Below, one piece after another: positions 17,592 to 27,719 of a stretch of DNA of 64,000 nt. How positions within the stretch are numbered: position 1 is the first letter of the stretch; every line of letters begins with the position of its first letter. The notes under the pieces are model-generated. The model did not search any database and was not told the DNA's origin. It saw only the letters and a list, made by a program, of their open reading frames with translations. Source of the DNA: Candidatus Jettenia sp. AMX2. GTDB lineage: Bacteria > Planctomycetota > Brocadiia > Brocadiales > Brocadiaceae. The translations under genes were made by a program, and so were the position numbers. The stretch covers positions 992,001 to 1,056,000 of the forward strand of contig CP129469.1 of the NCBI GenBank assembly GCA_030583665.1, read 5' to 3'.

Positions 17592-17665
17592 CGCCCCCAG
17601 CAGGATTCAAACCTGCAGCCTTTGGCTCCGGAGGCCAACGCTCTATTCAGTTGAGCTATGGGGGC
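17592..17665 (-). tRNA. tRNA-Arg (anticodon CCG)
   Basis: The minus strand folds into a cloverleaf of 74 bases. The acceptor stem is GCCCCCA/TGGGGGC, the D stem GCTC/GAGC, and the anticodon stem TTGGC/GCCAA around loop CTCCGGA (anticodon CCG, reading CGG). The T stem is GCAGG/CCTGC with loop TTTGAAT. The 3' CCA is not encoded. The short plus-strand frame that covers it is not a gene. Confidence 0.93.
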
Positions 17666-17872
17666 AAAGGGTTTAATGCACCTACGGTATTGTAAATTTT
17701 AACTGACAGGAAACCAAACATAAAAAAAACTAAAGTAGCTTTTTGTATAACTTTGTATCTTTGACTTTCCGTATGTATGGCTGAATACCTATTGAAATAT
17801 TACAGAAAAGTAAGAAGTGAAATCAAGACTAATATTTAGCATTGAATAAGATATTTACGATGTGTTTTTTAA

Positions 17873-17901
17873 TTGACAAAGTTCTGACAGAGAAATATAA
17901 T
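17873..17901 (+). promoter_or_regulatory. Strong sigma70-type promoter for the aminotransferase gene
   Basis: TTGACA (17873-17878) and TATAAT (17896-17901) are both consensus and 17 bp apart. The predicted start near 17908 leaves an 80-base leader. The remaining 17666-17872 sequence shows nothing else I recognise. Confidence 0.8.
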
Positions 17902-17988
17902 TCCAGGCTCTTGTGATGCAAATACAGTAATTAAGAAAATTTATGAACGAAATTACATTTACAATTTTAGTAACAAATAGCGTTTATC

Positions 17989-19098
17989 ATGAAAGTAATC
18001 GCATTGGATTTAAAGCGGCAGTATGAGGGTATCAGGGAGGAAATACAGAGAGCTGTTTTCGAGGTAATAGACAGTCAGTCTTTTATTCTTGGACCTTTTG
18101 TTGAATCATTCGAACACACCATAGCGAAATACTGTTCAATCAAACATGCTATAGGAGTATCTTCGGGTACGGATGCGCTGTTATTAGCATTAATGGCTTG
18201 TGATGTGAGGAGAGACGACGAGGTTATTACCACACCTTTTACCTTCTTCGCAACGGCAGGTTCGATTGTCCGTCTGGGTGCAAATCCTGTATTTATTGAT
18301 ATAGATCCTGTTACCTATAATATGGATGTATCCAAACTCGAATCCGTTGTTAATAAAAAAACAAAGGTAATACTCCCTGTTCACCTTTACGGGCAGTGTG
18401 CTGATATGGATCCGATTCTTAAAATTGCGAATGTTTATGGATTAAGGGTGATTGAAGATGCTGCGCAGGCAATCGGCGCTCTTTATAAAGGAAAACATGC
18501 AGGGTCTTTGGGAAACATTGGCTGTTTTTCATTTTATCCTTCAAAAAATCTTGGCGGCTATGGTGATGGAGGATTGGTAACGACCAACGATGACGGGCTG
18601 GCAGGTTTTATTAAAATGCTGAGGGTTCACGGGTCAAAACCAAAGTATTATCACTCATATGTTGGCATTAACGGAAGACTTGATGCCATACAGGCTGCCA
18701 TCCTTTCTGTAAAGTTAAAGTATTTGGACCAATGGTCTGAAAAGCGCAGGCTTGTGGCAGCATATTATAATGAGCATTTGAAGGAATTGCCTGTACAATT
18801 GCCGAAAACAGAATCTTATAACACCCATATATTTCATCAGTATGTTATAGCAACGCCAGAGAGAAATTTGCTCATGAAATATCTGGAGAAACGGGGAATA
18901 GAAACGACCATTTACTACCCGGTTCCTCTTCATTTGCAAAAGTGTTTTGAATACCTGGAGTATAAGAAGGGTGATCTGCCTGTATCCGAGAAGGCGGCAG
19001 AGGAGACATTAGCCCTCCCTATATTTCCGGAAATAACACAAAGTGAACAGGATTATGTAATTGGTGCAATAAAAGATTTTTTCTCCGGAAAAAAATAA
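17989..19098 (+). CDS. DegT/DnrJ/EryC1-family sugar aminotransferase (WbpE-like)
   Basis: This 369-residue PLP enzyme has the family fold: SSGTDALLLAL near residue 60, the cofactor aspartate in VIEDAAQAIGA near 160, and the lysine in FSFYPSKNLGGYGDGG near 185. The segments PVHLYGQCADMDPI and YHSYVGINGRLDAIQAAIL resemble WbpE, which aminates UDP-3-keto-GlcNAcA. Partner genes of that pathway (WbpA, WbpB-D, WbpI) lie 30 kb downstream but no other aminotransferase is there. It is transcribed alone from a consensus promoter. The exact nucleotide-sugar substrate is an inference. Confidence 0.9.
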   Translation: MKVIALDLKRQYEGIREEIQRAVFEVIDSQSFILGPFVESFEHTIAKYCSIKHAIGVSSGTDALLLALMACDVRRDDEVITTPFTFFATAGSIVRLGANPVFIDIDPVTYNMDVSKLESVVNKKTKVILPVHLYGQCADMDPILKIANVYGLRVIEDAAQAIGALYKGKHAGSLGNIGCFSFYPSKNLGGYGDGGLVTTNDDGLAGFIKMLRVHGSKPKYYHSYVGINGRLDAIQAAILSVKLKYLDQWSEKRRLVAAYYNEHLKELPVQLPKTESYNTHIFHQYVIATPERNLLMKYLEKRGIETTIYYPVPLHLQKCFEYLEYKKGDLPVSEKAAEETLALPIFPEITQSEQDYVIGAIKDFFSGKK

Positions 19099-19304
19099 GC
19101 AACACAGACAGGTGAGTGATAGTTTGATGGGTAATCCTTTTCCTGTCCGGCTGCAGGGAAGTATGTATGCAAATTAACACACCTCCGTTAACAAGATACA
19201 AATATGCTATCAGGCGAGACCTGTTTCTGCAAAAGTATGGAGCGGAAATACGGAAAAACGCTCTATTTCCGGTAAGGACTGGATTATTGGACTAGGATAA
19301 ATTT

Positions 19305-22061
19305 ATGTTGTGTATCGTACGCCTTTTTCCTTTTTTCATTTTGTTGCTTGTTATAAATGTATATAGCTACGCAGAAAGTTTGTTATCAGTAAAAAATATT
19401 GAACAAAGGCCTTTTTCCCTGTCAGCAGGTCAAATTAGTACCTGGAAAAAGGAAGGCATCAGGGTGTTTGTTGCCAGCAATAGCGTAGAGGTGAGACAGA
19501 AACCTTTCTCTATTACTGCCGATACAGTCGTTTGCTGGTTTCATGAAGATGAGTCCATGCAAAGGAGAGAGGCTGCTATAGAAGTATATTGTGAAGGTAA
19601 TGTTACGATAATCAGGGACGACCATTTTGAGAAGTATGAACAAGTGTATCTACGATTTTATACCATGACTGGCATTGTGGTAAACCCCGAATTACAACCA
19701 ATAGAAACCTTTGAAGAGCCACTGATAACTGGTGTGGTTCTACGTGGCGAAGAAATACGTGCAAGAAAAGAAGAAGAGTATTTATCCACCGACATGCCGG
19801 AAGAAATCCACCCTGATGAAATCCCTGAAGAGGAGGAAATTATTGATATCCTTGCAGATCATATCGATTCATGGCTGGAGGATAAGAAGCGTGTTATTGT
19901 GGCTCTCGGAAATGTAAGGATTAGCAAAGGGGATACTACTTTGGAAGCCGATAATGTGGTTTTATGGCTCGATTTAAGTGAATCGGATGATTCTGATTAT
20001 CTCGGAATGCCGCTTACAGAGGTATATGCAGAGGGGAATGTAACGATACGGCGCAAAGAAGATACGGTTATTGCGGATAAAATATTTGAAAACAGGGCGG
20101 AAAACAAAGGTATTTATTTGAATAGTCAAATAAAAACAACTCCTTTTAAAGATGGAGTGAGAGGTAGTGGTATAATATCCATGCTTGAAGATATGCCTTT
20201 TTATATTGGCGGAGATGAGATACTGCTGGTTGGTGAAAGACAGTATGAAGTTACGAATGCCACAATAACTACTTGTGGATACGGACATCCGCACTATCAT
20301 TTTAAGGGCAGGAAGATCAGGCTGGTTCAAAGAGAAGCAAGTGATGTAGTGTCGTCTTGGCATAATACCTTTCATATAGACCGCTACCCCGTGGCATATT
20401 TCCCTTATTTATACCTTGATGTACGAAAAAGAAACCAACTTTTACGGGATTGGCAATTTGGAAGTTCTTCACGTTTTGGCTCATTTATCAGAACCGATTG
20501 GGATCTGTTTGCAATTACAGGAGGAGAGCAAAAAGATTGGAGTGACCTTGTCTTAAGCCTCGATTATTTATCAAAAAGGGGTCCGGGTGCCGGTCTTGAT
20601 TTTGAATACAGGCGGCATGGAATGTCCGGTTTGTTAAGTACTTATTACATAAGAGACTACGCAGAATTTGATATAAACGATGTTCCGATTGATCAGAAGG
20701 ACCGTGGTACAATCCTTTGGAGACACCGGCAGGAACTGCCATATGATATGCGTCTGGATATGGAATATTCTTATTTAAGTGATCCTCGATTTCTCAGGGA
20801 ATATTTTCCGCATGAATTCAAGCAGGAAAAAGACCGCGAAACAGTTTTATATTTCCGAAGGATTCATAATACCACTGCACAGACATTTTTAGTGAACAAA
20901 CAATTCCACGGGTTCGATACGACGGTGGATTCATTAAGGGAGAAAAGATATGTAGAGCGTCTTCCTGAAGTGACATACCGTATCCTTGGTGAACCTATCG
21001 GGGACAATAATTTTATATTTACCTCTGAATCTTCAGTAACAAATTTTGGTAGTACCATTGATCTGGCCGATGATCCCGTTAATTCCCAGTCCCTTGTGAG
21101 GGCTGATACGGTAAATCGTATAACGATGCCCTTCAAGCCTGGTTTTTTTAACATAAATCCTTTTGTTGAGGGAAGAGTAACCGGTTATACAGAAAGTGTT
21201 AATACGTCCGGGACTGTTGATGAGCCGGACGGTCCTGCTGCAGTACGTTTTATTGGCTCATTCGGATTCGATTGGAATTCAACACATTGGAGAACGTATA
21301 GTGTTTATAATGATTTATTTAAAATAAATCGTCTGCGCCATATCTTTGTTCCTGAGTTGCGCTATGTATATAGCCCAATTGTGACGAAAGATCCGGATAA
21401 ATTAATTCAGCATGATGAAATTGACGAAAAGGATTCATCTCAGGTTGTGGTATTTGGTGTGAAAAATAAATTACAGACAAAGCGGGGGGCGCCAGGTTTT
21501 GAGAAGACAGTTGATTTTCTGGAATTCAATATAGATTATTACCTGTTTCCAACGAATGCAGGTCTTTTTACTGATGGTATAAATGGTATTATTATCAGAG
21601 AGGATAATTTTATTAATCTGGATTTCAGGGCCCAACTGACCGACGTAGTGGCTTATGTTTCAGAACGTAATGAATTTAATACTGAAAGATTCCGGTTTGA
21701 TACCTATAGTTCTGGTTTAGAATTAAACAATATGCCCAATTGGCAATATTTTATTGTATATAGATTTATACGTGATATCAGTTCAAACATTGCTTTGGGG
21801 GCAGATTACAGGATTAGTGAAAAGTGGCGGGTGATGGCGGCAGAGAGGTATGACTTCCGGTCACTGACAGCAAAAGATGTAAACGGTGAAACGGCGCAGA
21901 AAACCAGAAACCTTAGCACCCAGTTTGCATTATTTTATTATTTTCATGATTGGGTGGCAAGCGTTAGCCTAGAACTTGATGCTGTAAGGGATGACAGGTC
22001 CTATAGATTTGATATTGTTCCGCGGGGACTGGAGAGGACGGTAAGACGCTTCTGGTTCTAA
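19305..22061 (+). CDS. lptD: LptD/OstA-like outer-membrane assembly protein
   Basis: This 918-residue exported protein has a hydrophobic signal sequence (about 1-23). Two OstA-like beta-jellyroll stretches follow (about 38-120 and 190-260), each with EVYCEGNVTI or EVYAEGNVTI motifs. A long C-terminal beta-barrel, rich in alternating aromatic residues, ends in aromatic FWF. The segment ATITTCGYGHPHYHFKGRKIRL with YFPYLYLDVRKRNQ is typical of LptD. It would insert lipopolysaccharide-like lipids into the outer membrane. No lptE or lptA gene is adjacent. Confidence 0.85.
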   Translation: MLCIVRLFPFFILLLVINVYSYAESLLSVKNIEQRPFSLSAGQISTWKKEGIRVFVASNSVEVRQKPFSITADTVVCWFHEDESMQRREAAIEVYCEGNVTIIRDDHFEKYEQVYLRFYTMTGIVVNPELQPIETFEEPLITGVVLRGEEIRARKEEEYLSTDMPEEIHPDEIPEEEEIIDILADHIDSWLEDKKRVIVALGNVRISKGDTTLEADNVVLWLDLSESDDSDYLGMPLTEVYAEGNVTIRRKEDTVIADKIFENRAENKGIYLNSQIKTTPFKDGVRGSGIISMLEDMPFYIGGDEILLVGERQYEVTNATITTCGYGHPHYHFKGRKIRLVQREASDVVSSWHNTFHIDRYPVAYFPYLYLDVRKRNQLLRDWQFGSSSRFGSFIRTDWDLFAITGGEQKDWSDLVLSLDYLSKRGPGAGLDFEYRRHGMSGLLSTYYIRDYAEFDINDVPIDQKDRGTILWRHRQELPYDMRLDMEYSYLSDPRFLREYFPHEFKQEKDRETVLYFRRIHNTTAQTFLVNKQFHGFDTTVDSLREKRYVERLPEVTYRILGEPIGDNNFIFTSESSVTNFGSTIDLADDPVNSQSLVRADTVNRITMPFKPGFFNINPFVEGRVTGYTESVNTSGTVDEPDGPAAVRFIGSFGFDWNSTHWRTYSVYNDLFKINRLRHIFVPELRYVYSPIVTKDPDKLIQHDEIDEKDSSQVVVFGVKNKLQTKRGAPGFEKTVDFLEFNIDYYLFPTNAGLFTDGINGIIIREDNFINLDFRAQLTDVVAYVSERNEFNTERFRFDTYSSGLELNNMPNWQYFIVYRFIRDISSNIALGADYRISEKWRVMAAERYDFRSLTAKDVNGETAQKTRNLSTQFALFYYFHDWVASVSLELDAVRDDRSYRFDIVPRGLERTVRRFWF

Positions 22062-22131
22062 GGGGTGGGCAGGGTGTATCTGAATCCTGCAACAGAATAG
22101 AGGCGAACGCTGATAAGAGGCAAATAAAATT

Positions 22132-22632
22132 ATGAAAAAAGCAATTTATCCGGGGACATTCGATCCCGTTACCAATGGGCACATTGATGTAATTAAAAGA
22201 GGATGTATTATTTTCGATACCCTGGTTGTTTCAGTAGGTTGTAATCCCCTGAAAGAGGCCCTGTTTTCTATCGATGAACGTATGGAAATGATCCGCGATA
22301 ATGTCAGGGATTTAAAAAATGTAGAGGTCGGTTGCTTTCAGGGCATGCTGGTTGATTATCTCAGGGAACAACAAACAAATATTATATTACGCGGCATACG
22401 TACTGTGTCAGATTTTGAATCTGAGTTTCAGAGGGCGCTGACAAACCGGGCATTGAACAAAGAAGTCGAAACTGTTTTTGTGATGACAAGTGAACAATAT
22501 TCGTTTCTGAACTCTACCTTGATTAAGGAGGCTGTTAGTCTTGGAGGCGATGTCAGCCAATTTGTTCCGCATAACGTTGAAAAACGATTAATGCAGAAAT
22601 TTAGCCATGTTTACAGCAGAAAGAATATTTAA
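22132..22632 (+). CDS. coaD: Phosphopantetheine adenylyltransferase
   Basis: This 166-residue enzyme makes dephospho-CoA. The nucleotidyltransferase motif YPGTFDPVTNGHIDVIKRG (about 6-24) contains the TxGH-like signature, and LRGIRTVSDFESEFQ and SEQYSFLNSTLIKE match the family. The TAATG at its end starts the next gene with a 1-bp overlap. Confidence 0.97.
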   Translation: MKKAIYPGTFDPVTNGHIDVIKRGCIIFDTLVVSVGCNPLKEALFSIDERMEMIRDNVRDLKNVEVGCFQGMLVDYLREQQTNIILRGIRTVSDFESEFQRALTNRALNKEVETVFVMTSEQYSFLNSTLIKEAVSLGGDVSQFVPHNVEKRLMQKFSHVYSRKNI

Positions 22633-23426
22633 TGAAAATCAATGTCCTGGTTATTGGTGATATTGTGGGAAAACCCGGACGTATTATACTGAAAAACAAA
22701 TTAAAAACCTATACCGATAAGGAAAATATCCATTTTTGTATTGCAAATGGTGAAAATGCAGCCGGTGGTGCCGGCATTACAGAAGATATAGCAAAAGAGT
22801 TGTTTTCTTATGGTGTCGATGTAATAACTTCCGGTGACCATATATGGGATAAGAAGGATATTATGCATTTTCTGGAGACAAATCGTTACATCCTTAGGCC
22901 TGCTAATTATTCACCACTTGCAGTTGGAAGAGGTTATACCGTAAAGGATTCCACCGCCGGCATTCCGATAGCAGTAATTAACTTACTCGGCCGGGTATTT
23001 ATGAAACCTGTAGATTGCCCTTTCCGGGTTGTTGATGATATCCTGAAGACCATATCAAGAGAAACAAAGGCAATTTTTGTGGATATGCATGCTGAAGCAA
23101 CCTCTGAGAAAATTGCTATGGGATGGTATTTGGATGGAAGGGTAAGCGCTGTCTGTGGTACCCACACCCATGTGCCTACTGCCGACGAACGGATATTGCC
23201 AAAAAGGACAGCAGTGATAAGTGATCTCGGAATGACAGGCCCTCACGAATCTGTTCTCGGAAGAAAGATTGAGTGTGTTTTGAAGGCAATAGTAACACAG
23301 ATGCCCGTAAGGTTTGATGTGGCGGAAGGAGATGTCCGTATAAATGGAGCAATGATCGTTGTGGATAGTCAAACGGGACAAGCTGAGAGTATAAAAAGGG
23401 TCGAAATAAAAGAGGATTATAAATGA
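22632..23426 (+). CDS. ymdB: YmdB-family metallophosphoesterase
   Basis: This 264-residue protein matches the YmdB/TIGR00282 family. Metal ligands appear in VIGDIVGKPGR (about 7-17), ANGENAAGGAGIT (about 38-50), SGDHIWDKKD and VCGTHTHVPTADERILP. Members hydrolyse cyclic nucleotides such as 2',3'-cAMP and affect biofilm and RNA stability in Bacillus. The gene overlaps xseA by 4 bp. Confidence 0.92.
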   Translation: MKINVLVIGDIVGKPGRIILKNKLKTYTDKENIHFCIANGENAAGGAGITEDIAKELFSYGVDVITSGDHIWDKKDIMHFLETNRYILRPANYSPLAVGRGYTVKDSTAGIPIAVINLLGRVFMKPVDCPFRVVDDILKTISRETKAIFVDMHAEATSEKIAMGWYLDGRVSAVCGTHTHVPTADERILPKRTAVISDLGMTGPHESVLGRKIECVLKAIVTQMPVRFDVAEGDVRINGAMIVVDSQTGQAESIKRVEIKEDYK

Positions 23427-24667
23427 ATTTCACAGGGATGGCATTTCCATTAATAAATACAGCAGGAAGTTCAAAAAAAATTCTGGCGGTTTCCATGCTT
23501 ACCAGGATGATCCGTAATTCTCTGGAAAAAGACTTTTTTCATGTATGGGTCATCGGAGAGGTATCGAATGTAAGAAGCCCACTGTCGGGGCACGTTTATT
23601 TAACACTCAAGGATGCCAGTGCACAACTCCAGGCAGTATTGTTTAAATCCGTTGCAAATACAGTAAAATTTGAACTAAAGGACGGCATGGAAGCAGTGGT
23701 TTTTGGTTCCGTTACCGTATATGAATTCCGAGGTCAATATCAGTTGATTATTGAACATATAGAGCCAAAAGGTATCGGTGCATTACAACTGGCTTTTTTA
23801 CAGTTAAAAGAGCGGCTTGAAAAGGAGGGCTTATTTGACCCGGCACGCAAAAGACCTCTGCCTCCATTTCCCAGAAAGATAGCTATTGTAACATCACCAA
23901 CAGGTGCTGCAATGAAGGATATACTTAAAGTGATCAGCAGAAGATTTGCAAAGGTGGAGATTGTTGTTTACCCGGTAAGGGTGCAGGGTGATTGTGCAGC
24001 ACATGAGATTGCACAGGCGATTCATGATTTAAATACCCTGTCTGACATTGATGTAATGATTATTGGGAGAGGGGGCGGCAGTCTGGAAGATTTATGGGCG
24101 TTTAATGAAGAAGTGGTTGCAAGGAGTATTTATGCCTCAAAAATTCCTGTTATTTCAGCAGTGGGACATGAGATTGATGTAACTATTTCAGATTTGGTTG
24201 CAGACAAGAGGGCACTAACGCCCACAGAGGCTGGCGAACTGGTTGTTCCCCTTCATGACCAGATAGTGGAATCGTTGGAGAAAATTAAAACTAGACTTGT
24301 TCGGGCATTATATAATAAAATAATGCTTACGAAGGGCAGACTTCAGACAATAAAAGAGAGCCTTTCATATAAAAAACCGATTGATAAGATTATGAGACTA
24401 CAACAGAAATCAGATGAAATTGTTCAAAGGCTTTCCACCATAAGCAAGCACAAGGTAGAATTAGAACATGAACGGCTGGGAGGTATCGTAAACAGGCTGG
24501 ATAATGTAAGTCCGTTGCGGGTACTCAGCAGGGGTTATTCTATTACTACGGCCATAGAGGATTCCAGGCCAATAAAATCAATTAAAGGATTGAGTATCGG
24601 TAAAAAGGTGAAAATACAGTTTTCACACGGGAGTGTTATTTCTTCAATTATTGAGATAATGAAATAA
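23423..24667 (+). CDS. xseA: Exodeoxyribonuclease VII large subunit
   Basis: This 414-residue protein has an N-terminal OB fold (about 24-120, with VWVIGEVSNVRSPLSGHVYLTLKD split across the fold). The XseA catalytic region follows, with KIAIVTSPTGAAMKDIL, IIGRGGGSLEDLWAFNEE and SAVGHEIDVTISDLVADKRA. A charged helical tail completes it. It forms the single-strand DNA exonuclease with the small subunit 11 bp downstream. Normal length. Confidence 0.96.
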   Translation: MNFTGMAFPLINTAGSSKKILAVSMLTRMIRNSLEKDFFHVWVIGEVSNVRSPLSGHVYLTLKDASAQLQAVLFKSVANTVKFELKDGMEAVVFGSVTVYEFRGQYQLIIEHIEPKGIGALQLAFLQLKERLEKEGLFDPARKRPLPPFPRKIAIVTSPTGAAMKDILKVISRRFAKVEIVVYPVRVQGDCAAHEIAQAIHDLNTLSDIDVMIIGRGGGSLEDLWAFNEEVVARSIYASKIPVISAVGHEIDVTISDLVADKRALTPTEAGELVVPLHDQIVESLEKIKTRLVRALYNKIMLTKGRLQTIKESLSYKKPIDKIMRLQQKSDEIVQRLSTISKHKVELEHERLGGIVNRLDNVSPLRVLSRGYSITTAIEDSRPIKSIKGLSIGKKVKIQFSHGSVISSIIEIMK

Positions 24668-24678
24668 TTGATTTAACG

Positions 24679-24906
24679 ATGGATAAGATGAAATTTGCAG
24701 ATGTGTTAAAAGGATTGGAAGATATCGTGGAACGCCTTGAAAGAGGAGACTTATCACTTGATGAAACCTTGTCTGAATATGAAAAGGGTATTAAACTCTA
24801 TAAACAGTGTGTTACTATGCTTGAGCATGCGGAAAAGAAAATCCAAATGCTTATAAAAGATGAAAATGGTAACTTTCTTACAAAAGATTTTGAAAGTGCG
24901 GACTAA
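24679..24906 (+). CDS. xseB: Exodeoxyribonuclease VII small subunit
   Basis: This 75-residue helical protein has the family pattern FADVLKGLEDIVERLERGD-LSLDETLSEYEKGIKLYKQC. It pairs with the large subunit encoded just upstream. Confidence 0.95.
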   Translation: MDKMKFADVLKGLEDIVERLERGDLSLDETLSEYEKGIKLYKQCVTMLEHAEKKIQMLIKDENGNFLTKDFESAD

Positions 24907-24927
24907 ATAAACTTTTTGCTATAATTA

Positions 24928-26865
24928 TTGATGACTATGAACAAAATATTAGATTATGTTGATTATCCGGAAGATCTAAAGAAATTAGGGCATGAAGATT
25001 TGTCCACGCTGGCATTGGAAATACGGGAATTGATAGTGGATGCCGTTTCGAAAAACCCGGGACATCTTTCATCAAATCTGGGCGTTGTTGAATTAACCAT
25101 TGCCCTGCATTACTGCTTTGATTTCAAAAAGGATAAACTGATATGGGATGTAGGTCATCAGGCATACGTCCATAAGATTCTTACGGGGAGAAAAATGAGA
25201 TTCTCGACCCTGAGGCAGTATAAGGGACTTAGTGGTTTTCCGGACAAATATGAAAGTCCTTATGACCCCTTTACCTGCGGTCACAGCGGGAATGCTATCT
25301 CGGCAGCCCTCGGATTGTCTTGCGCTGATGAAATTCTTGGATATAAAAGGTTTATTGTGGCGGTTGTTGGAGATGGTGCCATAGGAGCCGGAATGTCTCT
25401 GGAAGCGCTGAATCATGCGGGAGATCTTAAAAAAAATCTGTTGGTAGTATTGAATGATAATGAAATGTCTATTTCCAGTACTGTCGGAGCTTTTTCAAAA
25501 TATTTAAACAAGATCAGGACTGCTCCGTTGTATACCGACCTTAAAAAAGATTTTCATAATTTATTAAATATCCTGCCAGTATTTGGCAAACCGGTTGGGA
25601 AGACACTGGATCATATTCTTGAATTAATCAGGAGAGGCACTACACCCGGGCAGATATTTATAGACCTGGGCTTTAATTATTTTGGCCCGATTGACGGGCA
25701 CGATTTTGGCATACTTATTGAAATACTACATAACGTAAGGCACCTGGAAGGGCCTGTCCTTTTGCACGTGATTACGGAAAAAGGGCGAGGTTTTGAACCG
25801 GCATGCCGGAACCCTACCCAATACCATAGCGCCGGAAAATTTGAAATGTGTAACGGGAAGGTTACGGTAAAAGGTCAAAAGAAGATATCTTATACGAATG
25901 TATTTGGAGATACCCTGGTAGAACTGGCAAAAACAGATCATAAACTAGTAGGGATAACAGCCGCCATGCCTGACGGAACTGGCATGGTTTCTTTTGGCGA
26001 AAAATTTCCTGACCGGTTTTATGATGTGGGAATCTGTGAGCAGCATGCGGTCGGCTTGGCTAACGGATTGTCCGCTGGCGGACTAAAACCCGTGCTGGCT
26101 ATTTATTCGACATTTTTACAGAGGGCATACGATCAGGTATTCCATGACATATGCCTGCAGCGCAACGGTGCTGTTTTTGTGATGGACCGTGCAGGGATAG
26201 TTGGTAATGATGGCCCCACCCATAACGGTGTATTTGATATCGCTTACCTTCGTCATTTTCCGGAAATCATATTAATGGCGCCAAAGAATGGAAGTGAATT
26301 AAAATCAATGTTAAAATTTGCCATAGATACAAACAAACCTGTGGTGATCCGGTATCCAAAAGAGGATATCCCTGAAGAAGTGCTGAATTCCTGCGACACT
26401 TCGTTTGAAATCGGAAAGGCGGAAATAGTAAGAGAAGGAGCAGATGGTGTACTTCTGGCTTATGGCGCAATGGTATACCGGTGCATGCGGGCAGCTGAAA
26501 AGCTTAGTGAAAAAGGTATCGAGGTGATGGTGATTAATGCAAGATTTGCAAAACCTCTTGACAGAGAACTTATTTTGGAGGTAATCAGAAATTACAGAGT
26601 CATATTGACCGCAGAAGATCATGCGCTTATGGGCGGTTTCGGTTCTGCAGTACTGGAACTTGCTGTTGATGAAAGAGAGGATGCAAATAAAATTGTAAGA
26701 CTTGGCATTCCTGACCGGTTTATTGAACACGGCCCCCGGGATCTTATACTAAAGAACCTGGGTTTGGATGAAGACGGGATTGCCAGGAAGTTTATTGAAT
26801 CGTGTGAGCGGATTGACAGGAACAATTCATTCGCAAAGGTAGGGAAACGAAGCCTGACCGTTTAG
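24928..26865 (+). CDS. dxs: 1-deoxy-D-xylulose-5-phosphate synthase
   Basis: This 645-residue thiamine-dependent enzyme starts the MEP isoprenoid pathway from pyruvate and glyceraldehyde-3-phosphate. The TPP/Mg site reads VVGDGAIGAGMSLEALNHAGDLKKNLLVVLNDNEMSIS in pieces (GDGA near 150 and N at about 178). The GHSGNAISAALG and EQHAVGLANGLSAGGLKPV motifs are conserved. The first codon could be TTG 24928, ATG 24931 or ATG 24937, none with a clear Shine-Dalgarno sequence. A xseB-dxs-nadK order fits co-transcription. Confidence 0.97.
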   Translation: MMTMNKILDYVDYPEDLKKLGHEDLSTLALEIRELIVDAVSKNPGHLSSNLGVVELTIALHYCFDFKKDKLIWDVGHQAYVHKILTGRKMRFSTLRQYKGLSGFPDKYESPYDPFTCGHSGNAISAALGLSCADEILGYKRFIVAVVGDGAIGAGMSLEALNHAGDLKKNLLVVLNDNEMSISSTVGAFSKYLNKIRTAPLYTDLKKDFHNLLNILPVFGKPVGKTLDHILELIRRGTTPGQIFIDLGFNYFGPIDGHDFGILIEILHNVRHLEGPVLLHVITEKGRGFEPACRNPTQYHSAGKFEMCNGKVTVKGQKKISYTNVFGDTLVELAKTDHKLVGITAAMPDGTGMVSFGEKFPDRFYDVGICEQHAVGLANGLSAGGLKPVLAIYSTFLQRAYDQVFHDICLQRNGAVFVMDRAGIVGNDGPTHNGVFDIAYLRHFPEIILMAPKNGSELKSMLKFAIDTNKPVVIRYPKEDIPEEVLNSCDTSFEIGKAEIVREGADGVLLAYGAMVYRCMRAAEKLSEKGIEVMVINARFAKPLDRELILEVIRNYRVILTAEDHALMGGFGSAVLELAVDEREDANKIVRLGIPDRFIEHGPRDLILKNLGLDEDGIARKFIESCERIDRNNSFAKVGKRSLTV

Positions 26866-26870
26866 GGAAA

Positions 26871-27719
26871 ATGAAAAAAATTCTCGTCTTAGGCGACATC
26901 AGCAGAAAAAAGATATCTGATACTGTTTTCAGGTTGAAACCTTGGCTGGAGAAATACGTTGCTATTGAAATTGTTAATCTCTCAAAAGAAAAAAAGATTG
27001 AAATAGAAAAAAAAGATGCTGAGATTGCTGTTGTTTTTGGTGGTGACGGAGCAATTCTTTCGACATGCAGGGCCCTCGGCAGGGATCAGATACCAATTAT
27101 CGGCGTTCATATGGGAAAGTTTGGTTTCCTTGCAGAAGTTATGGAAAGAGACGTATGCGTTGCTCTGGAAAAGATATTCAGAGGGGATTACATGATACGG
27201 AAAAGAATGCTGCTTTTCTGTCACATTGAGCGTGACGGTAAGATAATCACTGAGACTACAGGGATTAATGATGCGGTGATTTCACGCTCGTCTTTATCAA
27301 GATTGATCGCAATCAAGCTGCGTATTGATGGAGAGGAGGTAGCAACCTACAGGGCAGACGGGTTAATTGTATCGACTCCTTTGGGTTCAACAGCGCATTC
27401 ATTGTCTGCCGGCGGACCGTTAGTGACACCTGACCTGCGTGCTTTTATCATTGTACCGATGTGTCCCCATACCCTTACCAACAGGCCACTTGTTGTTTCA
27501 TCTGACGTCAGGATTGAGATGGAACTCTTATCCGACTTAAGCGGTGCCGGACTGACCGTTGATGGTCAGGTTTTTACGGAATTAGAGGCAGGTGATAAAG
27601 TAAGGGTTGTGCGGTCTGATATTGAAGTTCAGATGATCGATACGGGTACAAGGACATTTTATGGAGTATTACAGGAAAAATTACGTTGGGGAGGGCAACC
27701 GAATTATGGCGATAATTAG
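26871..27719 (+). CDS. nadK: NAD kinase
   Basis: This 282-residue ATP-NAD kinase makes NADP. The catalytic GGDG motif occurs as VFGGDGAILSTCRA (about 55-68) and the second signature as VSTPLGSTAHSLSAGGP (about 168-184), with VDGQVF near 226. Alanine replaces the usual threonine after GGDG. The ferredoxin gene begins inside its last codons. Confidence 0.95.
   Translation: MKKILVLGDISRKKISDTVFRLKPWLEKYVAIEIVNLSKEKKIEIEKKDAEIAVVFGGDGAILSTCRALGRDQIPIIGVHMGKFGFLAEVMERDVCVALEKIFRGDYMIRKRMLLFCHIERDGKIITETTGINDAVISRSSLSRLIAIKLRIDGEEVATYRADGLIVSTPLGSTAHSLSAGGPLVTPDLRAFIIVPMCPHTLTNRPLVVSSDVRIEMELLSDLSGAGLTVDGQVFTELEAGDKVRVVRSDIEVQMIDTGTRTFYGVLQEKLRWGGQPNYGDN

Noticed and set aside
17432-17695. 87-codon plus-strand frame
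   Set aside because: It runs across a complete minus-strand tRNA-Arg gene and a repeat element.
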